A DNA stretch of 28,852 nt from CAZIBG01 sp964536985. Lineage in GTDB: Bacteria; Patescibacteriota; Saccharimonadia; Saccharimonadales; AWTP1-31. Positions 15,271 through 22,669 of this stretch are shown here, in pieces. Below the pieces are notes generated by a model. It was not told where the DNA came from, searched no databases, and saw nothing but the letters and a program-made list of their open reading frames with translations. Numbering within the stretch: the stretch's first letter is position 1; the number at the start of each line of letters is the position of its first letter. A program made the translations under genes and the position numbers. Where the stretch lies: positions 1-28,852 of the forward strand of contig CAZIBG010000011.1 of the NCBI GenBank assembly GCA_964536985.1, in the 5' to 3' direction.

Positions 15271-15498
15271 ATGATTACGCTTTACTCCTCACCAGCATGT
15301 GCATACTGCCATATGGCTCGCGAATACCTCAAGAGCAAAAAACTCAAATTCAAGGAATACGACATTAGCGACAACCCCAAAGCCTACAAATGGGTCGCCG
15401 ATAACGTTGGCCAGATTGCCACACCTGTAATTGATATTAACGGCACTATAGTACTTGGCTTCAATCGCCCCCAGATCGACCTCGCACTTCGTTCATAA
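15271..15498 (+). CDS. glutaredoxin-like thiol-disulfide oxidoreductase
   Basis: A small (75 aa) soluble thioredoxin-fold protein of the glutaredoxin/NrdH type. It has a dithiol active site CAYC in SSPACAYCHMAREYL and the cis-proline motif ATPV before the last strand (IDINGTIVLGF). It would reduce protein disulfides or supply electrons to a reductase such as ribonucleotide reductase. The start at 15271 is chosen because the protein then begins directly with the first beta strand (MITLYSS) and the -10 hexamer lies 6 nt upstream. It diverges from the atp operon with a short intergenic region between. Confidence 0.88.
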   Translation: MITLYSSPACAYCHMAREYLKSKKLKFKEYDISDNPKAYKWVADNVGQIATPVIDINGTIVLGFNRPQIDLALRS

Positions 15499-15563
15499 TG
15501 ATTTCGAGCTAATGCTTAACGCTACAAATAGCGTATGTACTTTACACAACGACACTATTGGAG

Positions 15564-15569
15564 TATAGT
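15564..15569 (+). promoter_or_regulatory. -10 hexamer TATAGT upstream of the 215-aa unknown gene
   Basis: TATAGT lies 5 nt before a TTG (15575) and 23 nt before the in-frame ATG (15593). Either a leaderless TTG start or a short-leader ATG start fits. Confidence 0.4.
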
Positions 15570-15592
15570 TCAGCTTGTTAAGAGCCTTGAAT

Positions 15593-16240
15593 ATGTCAGA
15601 CATAGTAGAACTCGGTAGCATGCCGATACATCAACATATACATACGATACCGTCTTCGGCAATTGATGCCTTTATGTCCAGTGACCCTGGATTCGTACAG
15701 CCCGATCCAGACATTGATACACTCGTCCATATTAAAGACCCTGTGGAACTCGCTATCGAAGCTGCAGCTCAATCTGGAATGTTTGTGACTGCCACTGCTG
15801 CCGCACGGACACAGGCTGAACTTATTTCGGTTGCAGAGAACACCGAACTGTCTCCAGCGTTCTCCGAACAACGTCGACAAATCCTAACAGGAGCGCTTTG
15901 CCGCCGACACCTTGGCGTCGCGGCACTTAAATTTGCAAACCAACTATTCGAGACTGACTTCATAACTACTGAGGTTACCGATTCTACTCACAGAGAACAT
16001 GCCGCAGTAGACAGCGATAAAGTCGGTGATCTATTCGATAAAACGATAGATTTTGATAGTCAAGCATCACTAGTTGCTATGGATAAGTTACTCCAAGTTA
16101 ACCAAGTAGATAGAGAAGTCGTTCGACAGGCGTCGTGTCTGATCCGACTTGTATTCTCAGGTGATGTCGATAAAGTCCTAGCCGAACTAGCACAGCCAAA
16201 GCCTGTTATGACTGTCGAAAAATCCGACTCAACCGTATAG
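15593..16240 (+). CDS. unrecognised 215-aa protein
   Basis: I do not recognise this protein. It is predicted soluble with no signal peptide or membrane segment. The N terminus contains a His-rich stretch (MPIHQHIHTI) and an acidic, proline-containing region (SDPGFVQPDPDIDTLVH). The rest looks helical, with an alanine-rich part (AIEAAAQSGMFVTATAAART) and a charged C-terminal half (DKVGDLFDKTIDFDSQASLV, then QVDREVVRQASCLIRLVFSG). An in-frame TTG at 15575, five nt after a -10 hexamer, would add six residues. ATG at 15593 is preferred only because it is the commoner codon. Next to it are glutaredoxin and, 21 nt downstream, the cobalamin adenosyltransferase. Confidence 0.7.
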   Translation: MSDIVELGSMPIHQHIHTIPSSAIDAFMSSDPGFVQPDPDIDTLVHIKDPVELAIEAAAQSGMFVTATAAARTQAELISVAENTELSPAFSEQRRQILTGALCRRHLGVAALKFANQLFETDFITTEVTDSTHREHAAVDSDKVGDLFDKTIDFDSQASLVAMDKLLQVNQVDREVVRQASCLIRLVFSGDVDKVLAELAQPKPVMTVEKSDSTV

Positions 16241-16248
16241 CGGTGTGT

Positions 16249-16254
16249 CATACT
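16249..16254 (+). promoter_or_regulatory. -10 hexamer CATACT before the cobalamin adenosyltransferase gene
   Basis: CATACT ends 7 nt before the ATG at 16262 and no Shine-Dalgarno is present, so the mRNA should be leaderless or nearly so. Confidence 0.5.
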
Positions 16255-16261
16255 GTGACTA

Positions 16262-16831
16262 ATGAGTTTCGAAGATTATAAAACCAAACAATCAGTTGTT
16301 ATTGTTTATACCGGCGACAGCAAAGGCAAAACCAGTGCCAGCCTTGGCTTGATGATTCGAGCTCTGGGCAACAGATGGAATGTGGCGTTTATCCAGTTCA
16401 TAAAGTATTGGGGAGTAGGGGAGCATGTCTTCATCCGTGATATCCAACCTCTGTACAAAGACCAACTCTACTTCTATAAAGGCGGTAAGGGATTTTATAA
16501 CGCTGGAGATTTAAGTCCCGGCAACATAACCGAAGAACAACATAAACAAGCGGCACTTGAAACGTACAAAGAGGCGTTAAATGCAGTCAAGAGTGGTAAG
16601 AACGAACTGGTTATTTGCGACGAAATCAACAATGCCGTGCACGACGGACTACTGACTGTCGCTCAACTAAAAAAATTGATTACCAGCCGCCACGCCAATA
16701 CCAGTTTGTGTATGACCGGACGCAACTTCCCAGAGGAGCTTTTGCCACTTGTAGATATTGCTACAAACATGCAAAAGATCAAACATCACTTTGATGATAA
16801 ATTCCTGGCCAATCCCGGAATTGACTACTAA
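16262..16831 (+). CDS. CobA/CobO/BtuR-type cob(I)alamin adenosyltransferase
   Basis: A P-loop enzyme that transfers adenosyl from ATP to cobalt in corrinoids, giving adenosylcobalamin. The 189 aa begin with the family P-loop VIVYTGDSKGKTSASLGLMI (GDSKGKTS 18-25; the family consensus is GNGKGKT), then the Walker B-like LVICDEINNAV, the strand CMTGRNFPEELLPLVDIAT, and the ending IKHHFDDKFLANPGIDY, matching the family's KHxF...GIDY finish. The enzyme implies an adenosylcobalamin user such as class II ribonucleotide reductase, supplied by salvage; no cobalamin synthesis genes are in the window. Its stop overlaps the end of the convergent minus-strand gene by 4 nt. Confidence 0.85.
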   Translation: MSFEDYKTKQSVVIVYTGDSKGKTSASLGLMIRALGNRWNVAFIQFIKYWGVGEHVFIRDIQPLYKDQLYFYKGGKGFYNAGDLSPGNITEEQHKQAALETYKEALNAVKSGKNELVICDEINNAVHDGLLTVAQLKKLITSRHANTSLCMTGRNFPEELLPLVDIATNMQKIKHHFDDKFLANPGIDY

Positions 16832-17859
16832 GACTCTTCGTCAAAAATCTTATTGTTGAGCGCTACATTCATTAGTGCACCCGCTAGTCTTCTATGGCTC
16901 TTATCGCCCTGTACACCGTAGCTTCCGGCTTCTGTGAGGAAGTATGGAGCTAAGGAACTCACAACGTAGCCTCGATCCTGTGCATAAGCGATGAGCCGAC
17001 GGGTAAGATCGGATCGGCGATCAATAACGTAAACCTGTCGAAGAAGTTCTATCAAAGTCGTTTCTTCAGGTTCTTGTTCAGGAACTGTATGTCCATCCTC
17101 CGCCGGTACGCCGCGCCTATATACGTGCCGGCCAGCCGTTGGAGATTCGTAATACCCAGCCTCTTCCAGACGAGCATCAAGTAGCAACTTCACGGGTTTC
17201 TCGGATGGGTCAACGTCCGATAAGATCTGCAGTGCATGAAATAGCCGGGCGTTCTGTTGGCCTCCGAATAACTTTGGACATTCTTTACGTACAGCCATAT
17301 GTTTTTCGATATGAACGTAAGCTTTCTTTTGGTCGGAATGCGTTGCGCCGTACATACCAGCTATCTGGGCAGCGGGAACTAATAACTCATCGGGGAAGAT
17401 AACGGCTGCAGCAAAGTCAAATTCTCCTTTGGGGATTATTTTTTCAAGACCCGACAAAAGGTGTTGCGCTCGAGTGTGGAGGGTAAGTCTTTGTACAGAT
17501 GTGGCTTTTGTATTCCTAGAAACTGCTGCAGTAAGCGCAATCGACTGCTGAACTGAGCTAATAAGATAGCCCGTTGTTTGCCCATCTCTTGAAATATCAA
17601 AGTCTTTAATAATGGATAGGATCTGATCGTCTAGACATACAACTTGCTCTATATCTTCAACACCGTATGCTGCAGTTACCGAGATGTCTCTGAGCGACTC
17701 TGATACCATCTTCCAATTGTCGACACTCGGGTCTTCGCCAACCAAATCGTCAAGCCCTTGGGCTACTGCAAATCGGCCGACATCAAACAGCGTAGGAGGC
17801 TCGCTCCGTGGTACCAAGTAACTATCCGCGGAGGATAACCGGGTTTCTACATCACTCAT
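16828..17859 (-). CDS. unrecognised 343-aa protein
   Basis: I do not recognise this protein. It is soluble, acidic in its N-terminal third, with no signal or membrane segment. Visible parts are an N-terminal region rich in D/S/V (DLVGEDPSVDNWKMVSESLR), a helical middle (SIALTAAVSRNTKATSVQRL, then RAQHLLSGLEKIIPKGEFDF), a repeated aromatic/His patch (KKAYVHIEKHMAVRKECPKL), and a C-terminal module (RLIAYAQDRGYVVSSLAPYF, then GDKSHRRLAGALMNVALNNK) that could be a winged helix. A TATACT hexamer (minus strand, 17870-17875) lies 10 nt before the ATG, so the leader would be about 3 nt. It converges on the cobalamin adenosyltransferase gene and diverges from the nuclease gene. Confidence 0.7.
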   Translation of the reverse strand: MSDVETRLSSADSYLVPRSEPPTLFDVGRFAVAQGLDDLVGEDPSVDNWKMVSESLRDISVTAAYGVEDIEQVVCLDDQILSIIKDFDISRDGQTTGYLISSVQQSIALTAAVSRNTKATSVQRLTLHTRAQHLLSGLEKIIPKGEFDFAAAVIFPDELLVPAAQIAGMYGATHSDQKKAYVHIEKHMAVRKECPKLFGGQQNARLFHALQILSDVDPSEKPVKLLLDARLEEAGYYESPTAGRHVYRRGVPAEDGHTVPEQEPEETTLIELLRQVYVIDRRSDLTRRLIAYAQDRGYVVSSLAPYFLTEAGSYGVQGDKSHRRLAGALMNVALNNKIFDEES

Positions 17860-17869
17860 GTTACATATC

Positions 17870-17875
17870 AGTATA
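17870..17875 (-). promoter_or_regulatory. -10 hexamer TATACT of the 343-aa unknown gene
   Basis: On the minus strand TATACT ends 10 nt before the ATG, predicting an RNA that starts within a few nt of the start codon. No Shine-Dalgarno is present. Confidence 0.45.
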
Positions 17876-17956
17876 ACCAGAAAAAAGAGTTTCTAAAGAG
17901 TGTTGTATTTACTACCGGACGGGGGCGACGGCTTGTCTAGCGACAGGTGCAGGCAG

Positions 17957-17962
17957 TAGGCT
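17957..17962 (+). promoter_or_regulatory. -10 hexamer TAGGCT, leaderless start of the nuclease gene
   Basis: TAGGCT fits TANNNT and ends exactly 6 nt before the ATG at 17969. A small inverted repeat, CTTGTC-TAGC-GACAGG (17933-17948), lies in the -35 region. Confidence 0.4.
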
Positions 17963-17968
17963 GTACGT

Positions 17969-18553
17969 ATGGCCCTGAACTCAACACGCTCACGAAAAAA
18001 AGCCGTCCGCATCCTGGTACTCAGTATTGTGGCCAGCATGCTAACATTGGCCCAACAAAAGGGCTATTTGCAGCCGCTGGCGGACACTGCCGAACAGAAC
18101 CAGCCAGGACTCTATAAAGTAGTCAGTTTTGCTGATGGCGATACCATTAGCGTGGACATGAACGGGACCACCGAAAAAGTACGTCTTATAGGCGTCGACA
18201 CTCCCGAGACCCACGATCCCCGAAAAGCCGTCCAATGCTTCGGACAAGCTGCCGCCGCATTTACCCGACAAACCATCGGCGCCAACCGCGTCAGGCTTGA
18301 GTCTGATCCGCAGAATACCAACCGTGATCGCTACGACCGGCTTCTGCGCTATGTTTATTTACCCGATGGCACACTAGTAAACGCCGAGATAATTAAACAA
18401 GGTTTTGGGTTTGCCTATGTCTACTTCCCATTTTCTAAGTTAGAAGAATTTAAGAACTACCAAAAAGATGCCGAAAAAGCCAAAACAGGATTGTGGGGTG
18501 AGTGCACACCAACTACCGACACAAAAGGGCAGTCCCGATCTAACGATAACTAA
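17969..18553 (+). CDS. membrane-anchored or secreted thermonuclease-like nuclease (SNase family)
   Basis: An OB-fold staphylococcal-nuclease-type enzyme that cuts DNA and RNA using calcium, probably outside the membrane. The 194 aa begin with a basic stretch and one hydrophobic helix (VRILVLSIVASMLTLA, about 13-28) acting as signal or anchor. The SNase domain (about 48-180) has ADGDTISV, VRLIGVDTPE (R72, D77, E80 matching the catalytic Arg35/Asp40/Glu43 set) and DRYDRLLRYVY (R124 as the Arg87 equivalent), then KTGLWGEC near the end. All catalytic residues are present. A role in nucleic-acid scavenging would suit a reduced, possibly host-associated cell, but this is inference. It ends overlapping the convergent glycosyltransferase gene by 4 nt. 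Confidence 0.9.
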   Translation: MALNSTRSRKKAVRILVLSIVASMLTLAQQKGYLQPLADTAEQNQPGLYKVVSFADGDTISVDMNGTTEKVRLIGVDTPETHDPRKAVQCFGQAAAAFTRQTIGANRVRLESDPQNTNRDRYDRLLRYVYLPDGTLVNAEIIKQGFGFAYVYFPFSKLEEFKNYQKDAEKAKTGLWGECTPTTDTKGQSRSNDN

Positions 18554-19392
18554 TCGAAAGGGTGGGGACGTGGTGGATTTGGGTTGGAGAACAACTTCCT
18601 TAAAGAGTAACGGCCGGTCTTAATGTCATATGACTTATTAAGTGGACGAAGCAATATAAAGCCAAGGAAATAAGCAACAATAGATACATTTGATCCTATT
18701 GATCGAATGCCATGCTGCCTGTATGTCACGCTCTGGAGCTTGATATAGCGTAAAAAACCCTTAAAGCTATCGGTACCCCTCCGTGCCGACATCCCCGAGC
18801 GTAAACGTATGTCGTAGAGTAGCTTTTGCTTATCTTGAAATAGGTGAATGGCCAAATCAGCATCTTCAAAAATATATGCTTGGTCGCAAAGCTCATCACG
18901 GATCGACTTCCAAGCGCTGTTACGGACTGCCATGTTGGTGCCAAATAAAAAAGGGAACTTCTTTTCGTATCGCCATAATGTGTGCTTAAAAAAGTCTTCT
19001 ACCCAGTGATTTAACGGCGAAAAGGGCATGTCGTACCAGTGCGAAGATCCCGTTACCGCAGACAACGATTCGTCCTTAAATACTTCTTGAAGTCGAGCTG
19101 TCCAATTTGGTTCGATACGTGAATCGGCATCGATTCTACCAATAATATCGCCTTTAGCGGCATTGAATCCGGTGGTTCGAGCGTAAAGCGCACCTTGTTT
19201 TTTCTCATTTAGAATCTTAACCCATGGATATTTACGCACGATGGACAGGGTTTTATCGGAAGAGTTATTATCGATTACTATTACCTCTAACGGCTTGACG
19301 GTCTGCTTTAATATCGCCTCAAGACAGGCGGCAATGTAGTCCTCTTCGTTGTAAACTGGTATAATAATCGAAACTGTTAATGGTTTATTCAT
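18550..19392 (-). CDS. family 2 glycosyltransferase
   Basis: A cytoplasmic GT-A sugar transferase, likely for cell-envelope glycans. From the chosen ATG the 280 aa begin MNKPLTVSIIIPVYNEEDYI, the standard GT2 opening. D41 in VIVIDNNSSDKT and the metal-binding D88-A-D90 of GRIDADSRIEPNW follow, with an EDADLAIHLF acceptor-side motif further on. The reading frame remains open upstream to 19455, but those 21 codons lie over the 5' end of the divergent gene and precede the conserved first strand, so the start at 19392 is preferred. A TATGCT hexamer (minus, 19402-19407) lies 9 nt upstream. A hydrophobic patch near residues 235-260 may be a membrane-associating helix. Confidence 0.88.
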   Translation of the reverse strand: MNKPLTVSIIIPVYNEEDYIAACLEAILKQTVKPLEVIVIDNNSSDKTLSIVRKYPWVKILNEKKQGALYARTTGFNAAKGDIIGRIDADSRIEPNWTARLQEVFKDESLSAVTGSSHWYDMPFSPLNHWVEDFFKHTLWRYEKKFPFLFGTNMAVRNSAWKSIRDELCDQAYIFEDADLAIHLFQDKQKLLYDIRLRSGMSARRGTDSFKGFLRYIKLQSVTYRQHGIRSIGSNVSIVAYFLGFILLRPLNKSYDIKTGRYSLRKLFSNPNPPRPHPFD

Positions 19393-19401
19393 AGACCTAT
19401 A

Positions 19402-19409
19402 AGCATAGT
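19402..19409. promoter_or_regulatory. overlapping divergent -10 hexamers
   Basis: CATAGT (plus, 19404-19409) ends exactly 6 nt before the ATG at 19416. TATGCT (minus, 19402-19407) lies 9 nt before the glycosyltransferase ATG at 19392. The two boxes share four base pairs, so both genes cannot easily be initiated at the same moment. Confidence 0.45.
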
Positions 19410-19415
19410 AGCCTA

Positions 19416-20639
19416 ATGAAACAAAAAAAACTTCAACAACCCAAAAAAAAGACAACAGCCAGCAGGGTCAGTAAAAAAGATCTTATTGCAGAAAAAAAGC
19501 TACTGAGTAAGCACACTGGCGCCACCGAGAACCGTCGATTTAAACGAATACTACGTCACATACGCTTCGAAAAACCTCGCTACTGGTTTATGGAACGTAA
19601 GTGGTACGAAAAAATCACTATCGTTCTGATTAGTATTTTGGTCTTTCTAGTTGGATCCGCCTATGGCATTGCCCAGTGGTACATTGCTAGCCAATCCAAC
19701 AAAGAATTCAAATTCGGAGCAACATTCATTCCGAGCTATGCCCGCTATTTCGAGCTTGAACCCGAACCTACCTTGCAAGCCATGATCGATGACCTCAACC
19801 TGCGTCACTTCCGGCTGGTTAGCTATTGGGATGAAATAGAAAAAACACCCGGTGTATACGACTTTACCGAACTCGACTGGCAATTCAGAAAGGTTGAAGC
19901 AGCCAACGCAACGGTGACACTATCTATTGGACTTCGTCAGCCACGATGGCCAGAATGCCACATGCCGGGTTGGGCCAAAGACAAGCCAATGACAGAATGG
20001 GCACCAAAATTAAAAACTTTTATGGGTAAGGTTATCGACCGCTATAAAGATAGCCCAGCGCTGGAAAGCTACCAGCTAGAGAACGAGTTCTTCCTAAAGG
20101 TATTTGGTGATTGCCCCGATCATAGCCGAGAGAGGTTGGTAGATGAGTTCAACTTTGTTAAGCAAAAAGATCCCGATCACAAGGTAATTATCACCCGCAG
20201 TAATAACGCCTGGGGCTGGCCAATAAACGAGCCACTGCCCGACGTATCTGGCGTTTCGGTATACAAACGGGTGTGGGATAAAACAATCACTAAGAGATAC
20301 TATGAGTATCCATTCCCGGCCTGGTTCTACGCTTTTCTGGCCGGTGGCGGCAAGATACTAACCGGCAAAGACTTGATTATTCATGAGCTACAAGCCGAAC
20401 CGTGGGGTCCCAATAAGGGCATTACCGAAATATCCATCGAAGAGCAAAACAAATCTCTAAACGCCGAGCGACTCACCGATCGAATCCGATATGGCAAGGC
20501 TACTGGCATGCGCGAGATCGACCTCTGGGGCGTAGAGATGTGGTATTGGCGGAAAGTTAAGCTGGGAGACCCAAGTCTGTGGGTAGCCGGAAAGAACGCA
20601 ATACGAGAACAGCAATGCAACAGTTGTTACCAAAAGTAG
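19416..20639 (+). CDS. membrane-anchored glycoside-hydrolase-like TIM barrel protein
   Basis: The 407 aa have a long lysine-rich cytoplasmic N terminus, one membrane helix (about residues 71-93, ITIVLISILVFLVGSAYGIA) and an extracytoplasmic domain. The domain begins FKFGATFIPSYARYF and shows features of clan GH-A glycosidases: SYWDEIEKTPGVYDF (an early barrel segment as in cellulases and beta-galactosidases), LSIGLRQPRWPE, the acid/base motif QLENE with E224 after N223, and a candidate nucleophile E324 in IIHELQAEPWG, then WGVEMWYW. The exact family and substrate are not recognised. It is followed directly by a paralogue whose ATG lies inside its last codons. Divergence from a GT2 gene suggests cell-surface glycan work. 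Confidence 0.75.
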   Translation: MKQKKLQQPKKKTTASRVSKKDLIAEKKLLSKHTGATENRRFKRILRHIRFEKPRYWFMERKWYEKITIVLISILVFLVGSAYGIAQWYIASQSNKEFKFGATFIPSYARYFELEPEPTLQAMIDDLNLRHFRLVSYWDEIEKTPGVYDFTELDWQFRKVEAANATVTLSIGLRQPRWPECHMPGWAKDKPMTEWAPKLKTFMGKVIDRYKDSPALESYQLENEFFLKVFGDCPDHSRERLVDEFNFVKQKDPDHKVIITRSNNAWGWPINEPLPDVSGVSVYKRVWDKTITKRYYEYPFPAWFYAFLAGGGKILTGKDLIIHELQAEPWGPNKGITEISIEEQNKSLNAERLTDRIRYGKATGMREIDLWGVEMWYWRKVKLGDPSLWVAGKNAIREQQCNSCYQK

Positions 20640-21538
20640 TCCCCAACCCTAGTTTTGGCGCCAGTTTGTCTGTTAAACAATGCCGTAACTTTGGAATTAA
20701 GCCACTAGAAGTCATGGATCTGGCTATCTCCAGCCTAAAACTACGCCGCCTTAGACTAATGAGCTACTGGGACGAAATAGAAAAAACGCCTGGCAACTAT
20801 TCGTTTACTGAGCTAGATAAACAAATTGCGCTAGCTACTAAGCGAAATTGCCAAATAACGCTTTGTCTTGGGGCGCGACAACCGCGCTGGCCAGAAAGTC
20901 ACTGGCCATCATGGACCGCAAAAATGCCCAAAGCAAACCGTAACGATGCCTTGCTGACGTTTATTTCTACCGTAGTTGATCGATACAAAAGCAACGGCAA
21001 TATTGTAAGCTGGCAACTAGAAAACGAGGCACTACTAAAGAACTTTGGATTGAACGGCGATTTTGATCGCAAGCGCCTAAGGCAGGAATTTAATCTGGTC
21101 AAAGAACTTGACCCGCATCGTCCAATAATCATGACAACAAGCACTAGCTGGGGGATACCGATCCGTCGACCTATCCCCGATATTGTAGGCTTTTCATATT
21201 ACCGCGTCACGTACGATAAGGGCGCATATCGAAAGTCTATATACCAACCATGGATCTTTAAGATTAGGGCATTACTAATCAGGATAATCCATAATCGCCC
21301 TAGTTTTATCCATGAGCTACAGGCCGAACCATGGGGTCCTAAAAACATCTGGGAGATGACACCCGAACAGCAAGCCGAGTCAATGAGCATGGACATTCTT
21401 AATCAAAATATTAATGCCGCTCAGTCCACCGAATTACTGCCCATAGATATGTGGGGACTGGAATGGTGGTACTGGCAGAAAACCACACAGAATCAACCGG
21501 CACAGTGGAAGACAGTCGCAAGACATACAAAACAATAA
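20615..21538 (+). CDS. second glycoside-hydrolase-like protein, lacking the membrane anchor
   Basis: A 307-aa paralogue of the preceding protein. It shares SYWDEIEKTPG, ARQPRWPESHWPSW, QLENEALLKNFG (E138), FIHELQAEPWGPKN (E234) and the WGLEWWYW ending at matching spacing, so both likely catalytic glutamates are kept. It has no signal peptide or membrane helix: the protein starts at MQQLLPKVVPNPSFGASLS, almost at the barrel. The ATG at 20615 overlaps the previous gene by 25 nt. A GTG at 20579 would add 12 residues encoded entirely within that gene. It therefore looks cytoplasmic unless exported with its neighbour, and probably arose by tandem duplication. Confidence 0.72.
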   Translation: MQQLLPKVVPNPSFGASLSVKQCRNFGIKPLEVMDLAISSLKLRRLRLMSYWDEIEKTPGNYSFTELDKQIALATKRNCQITLCLGARQPRWPESHWPSWTAKMPKANRNDALLTFISTVVDRYKSNGNIVSWQLENEALLKNFGLNGDFDRKRLRQEFNLVKELDPHRPIIMTTSTSWGIPIRRPIPDIVGFSYYRVTYDKGAYRKSIYQPWIFKIRALLIRIIHNRPSFIHELQAEPWGPKNIWEMTPEQQAESMSMDILNQNINAAQSTELLPIDMWGLEWWYWQKTTQNQPAQWKTVARHTKQ

Positions 21539-21571
21539 AACATAAGCTTTGTCTATACTGTTGATATGGGG

Positions 21572-21577
21572 TACAAT
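21572..21577 (+). promoter_or_regulatory. -10 hexamer TACAAT before smpB
   Basis: TACAAT ends 7 nt before the ATG at 21585 with no Shine-Dalgarno. A second hexamer TATACT (21554-21559) ends 6 nt before an out-of-frame ATG at 21566 that opens a 31-codon frame. Tandem promoters are a simpler reading than a real small gene. Confidence 0.5.
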
Positions 21578-21584
21578 AGTTCTC

Positions 21585-22055
21585 ATGGCCAAGAAAAAGC
21601 CCCAAACAGTCAAAACCATAAAAAATCGTCGAGCATCACACGATTACACACTCGACGATAGTTTTCTGATGGGCATTGTTCTGAACGGCGCCGAGACCAA
21701 AGCACTGCGCCATGGCCGCGGCCAGCTCCGAGGCGCCTACGTTACCGTAAAAGACAGTGAATTATGGCTCATTAACGCCACTATATCTGGAATGCCTGGA
21801 ATTCCGATCGACGAAGCCACTCAAACTCGCACCCGCAAACTCCTGGCCAAGCGCAAGGAAATTGATAAACTTATCGCTATCAAACATCAAGGCCAAACTA
21901 TTGTTCCGCTAGAAATTCTGACACGTGGTCGATTCATTAAAATTCGAGTAGCCGCCGGACGGGGTAAGAAACTCCATGATAAACGAGCGACCCTCAAACA
22001 GCGCGATCAAACACGCGAGGCACACTCTGCCATCAGGAACCAAGTACGCTCATGA
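21585..22055 (+). CDS. smpB: SsrA-binding protein SmpB
   Basis: An RNA-binding partner of tmRNA in trans-translation, which rescues stalled ribosomes. The 156 aa show the family landmarks: a basic start (MAKKKPQTVKTIKNRRASHD), the core NGAETKALRHGRGQLRGAYV (usual form GTEVKSLR.G...L...Y) and the basic C-terminal tail (GKKLHDKRATLKQRDQTRE) that enters the mRNA channel. The start at 21585 fits the family N terminus and the -10 hexamer 7 nt upstream. An upstream in-frame codon at 21549 would add 12 unrelated residues. Its stop overlaps the Nudix gene start by 4 nt (ATGA). No tmRNA gene is seen nearby. Confidence 0.95.
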   Translation: MAKKKPQTVKTIKNRRASHDYTLDDSFLMGIVLNGAETKALRHGRGQLRGAYVTVKDSELWLINATISGMPGIPIDEATQTRTRKLLAKRKEIDKLIAIKHQGQTIVPLEILTRGRFIKIRVAAGRGKKLHDKRATLKQRDQTREAHSAIRNQVRS

Positions 22056-22566
22056 GCGACACCGATGAACAAATCATTCTCGTCGATGAAGATGATTCGG
22101 TTATTGGGCACAAATCACGAATTTCACTATCTAAGTCCGACAGAACTCGTGTATCTGTAATTTGGGTACAAAACTCTCAAGGACAAGTATTACTTGCTCG
22201 ACGCAGTAAACAAAAAAGTTTGACCCTTCATGTTGGGGTCCAGCTGCAGCCGGTACGGTAGAGAAGGGCGAGTCATACCTTCAGAATGCCCAGAAAGAGC
22301 TGAAGGAAGAAATCGGACTCGATAACGTCGAACTCAAAGAAATCGGCAAACTTCGTTGGGACGGGGCAAATAACCATTTATGCTATTGTACTTATTTTAA
22401 AGCCATATGTGATTGGCCCATTGAGCAATTTACCCTACAAAAAAATGAGGTAGATTCTATCCGTTGGATAAGTAAAAAAGAACTACTAGACGAGATAGAA
22501 GCGAGGCCCGATACATATACACCGAATGCGCTCAAAACCATTCAACTACTTAATCTTGTCGACTAG
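22052..22566 (+). pseudogene. Nudix hydrolase / IPP-isomerase-like gene, frameshifted
   Basis: Read straight through, this frame stops after 69 codons at 22261, but the rest of a Nudix protein continues in the -1 frame. The break lies at a run of six A (22212-22217). One more A, or a -1 slip on the AAA codon, restores KQKKFDPSCWGPAAAGTVEK and continues to the TAG at 22564, about 170 residues in all. The Nudix box is G(TVEKG)E(SYLQNAQ)KELKEEIGL, intact apart from K for the usual R. The WGPAAAG context and overall layout resemble isopentenyl-diphosphate-isomerase/YfcD-type Nudix proteins. It is coupled to smpB by ATGA. It may be a real mutation, a homopolymer sequencing error, or slippage; the good conservation downstream argues against an old pseudogene. 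Confidence 0.75.
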
Positions 22567-22585
22567 AGGTGATGTAGGGTATAAT
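22556..22585 (+). promoter_or_regulatory. promoter of the tRNA-Asn gene
   Basis: TTGTCG (22556-22561) and a consensus TATAAT (22580-22585) are spaced by 18 nt. Transcription would start near 22592, leaving about 78 nt before the mature tRNA that contain a GC-rich imperfect palindrome (near 22595-22611). Confidence 0.5.
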
Positions 22586-22669
22586 TCATCGGTCGCACCC
22601 CTAGCGGGCGCATGTACATTTAATTTTCAAGGCGATGAGACACTTGCTTAGCAAGATACTCATTGTTGA

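Noticed and set aside
19393..19455. N-terminal extension of the glycosyltransferase frame (start at 19455).
   Set aside because: These codons lie opposite the lysine-rich 5' end of the divergent gene and precede the conserved first beta strand. The ATG at 19392 has a promoter box upstream and gives the standard GT2 start.
21566..21661. 31-codon frame starting 6 nt after a TATACT hexamer just before smpB.
   Set aside because: It runs out of frame through the conserved smpB start, and its composition is that of the shifted basic N terminus. The second hexamer at 21572 explains smpB better.
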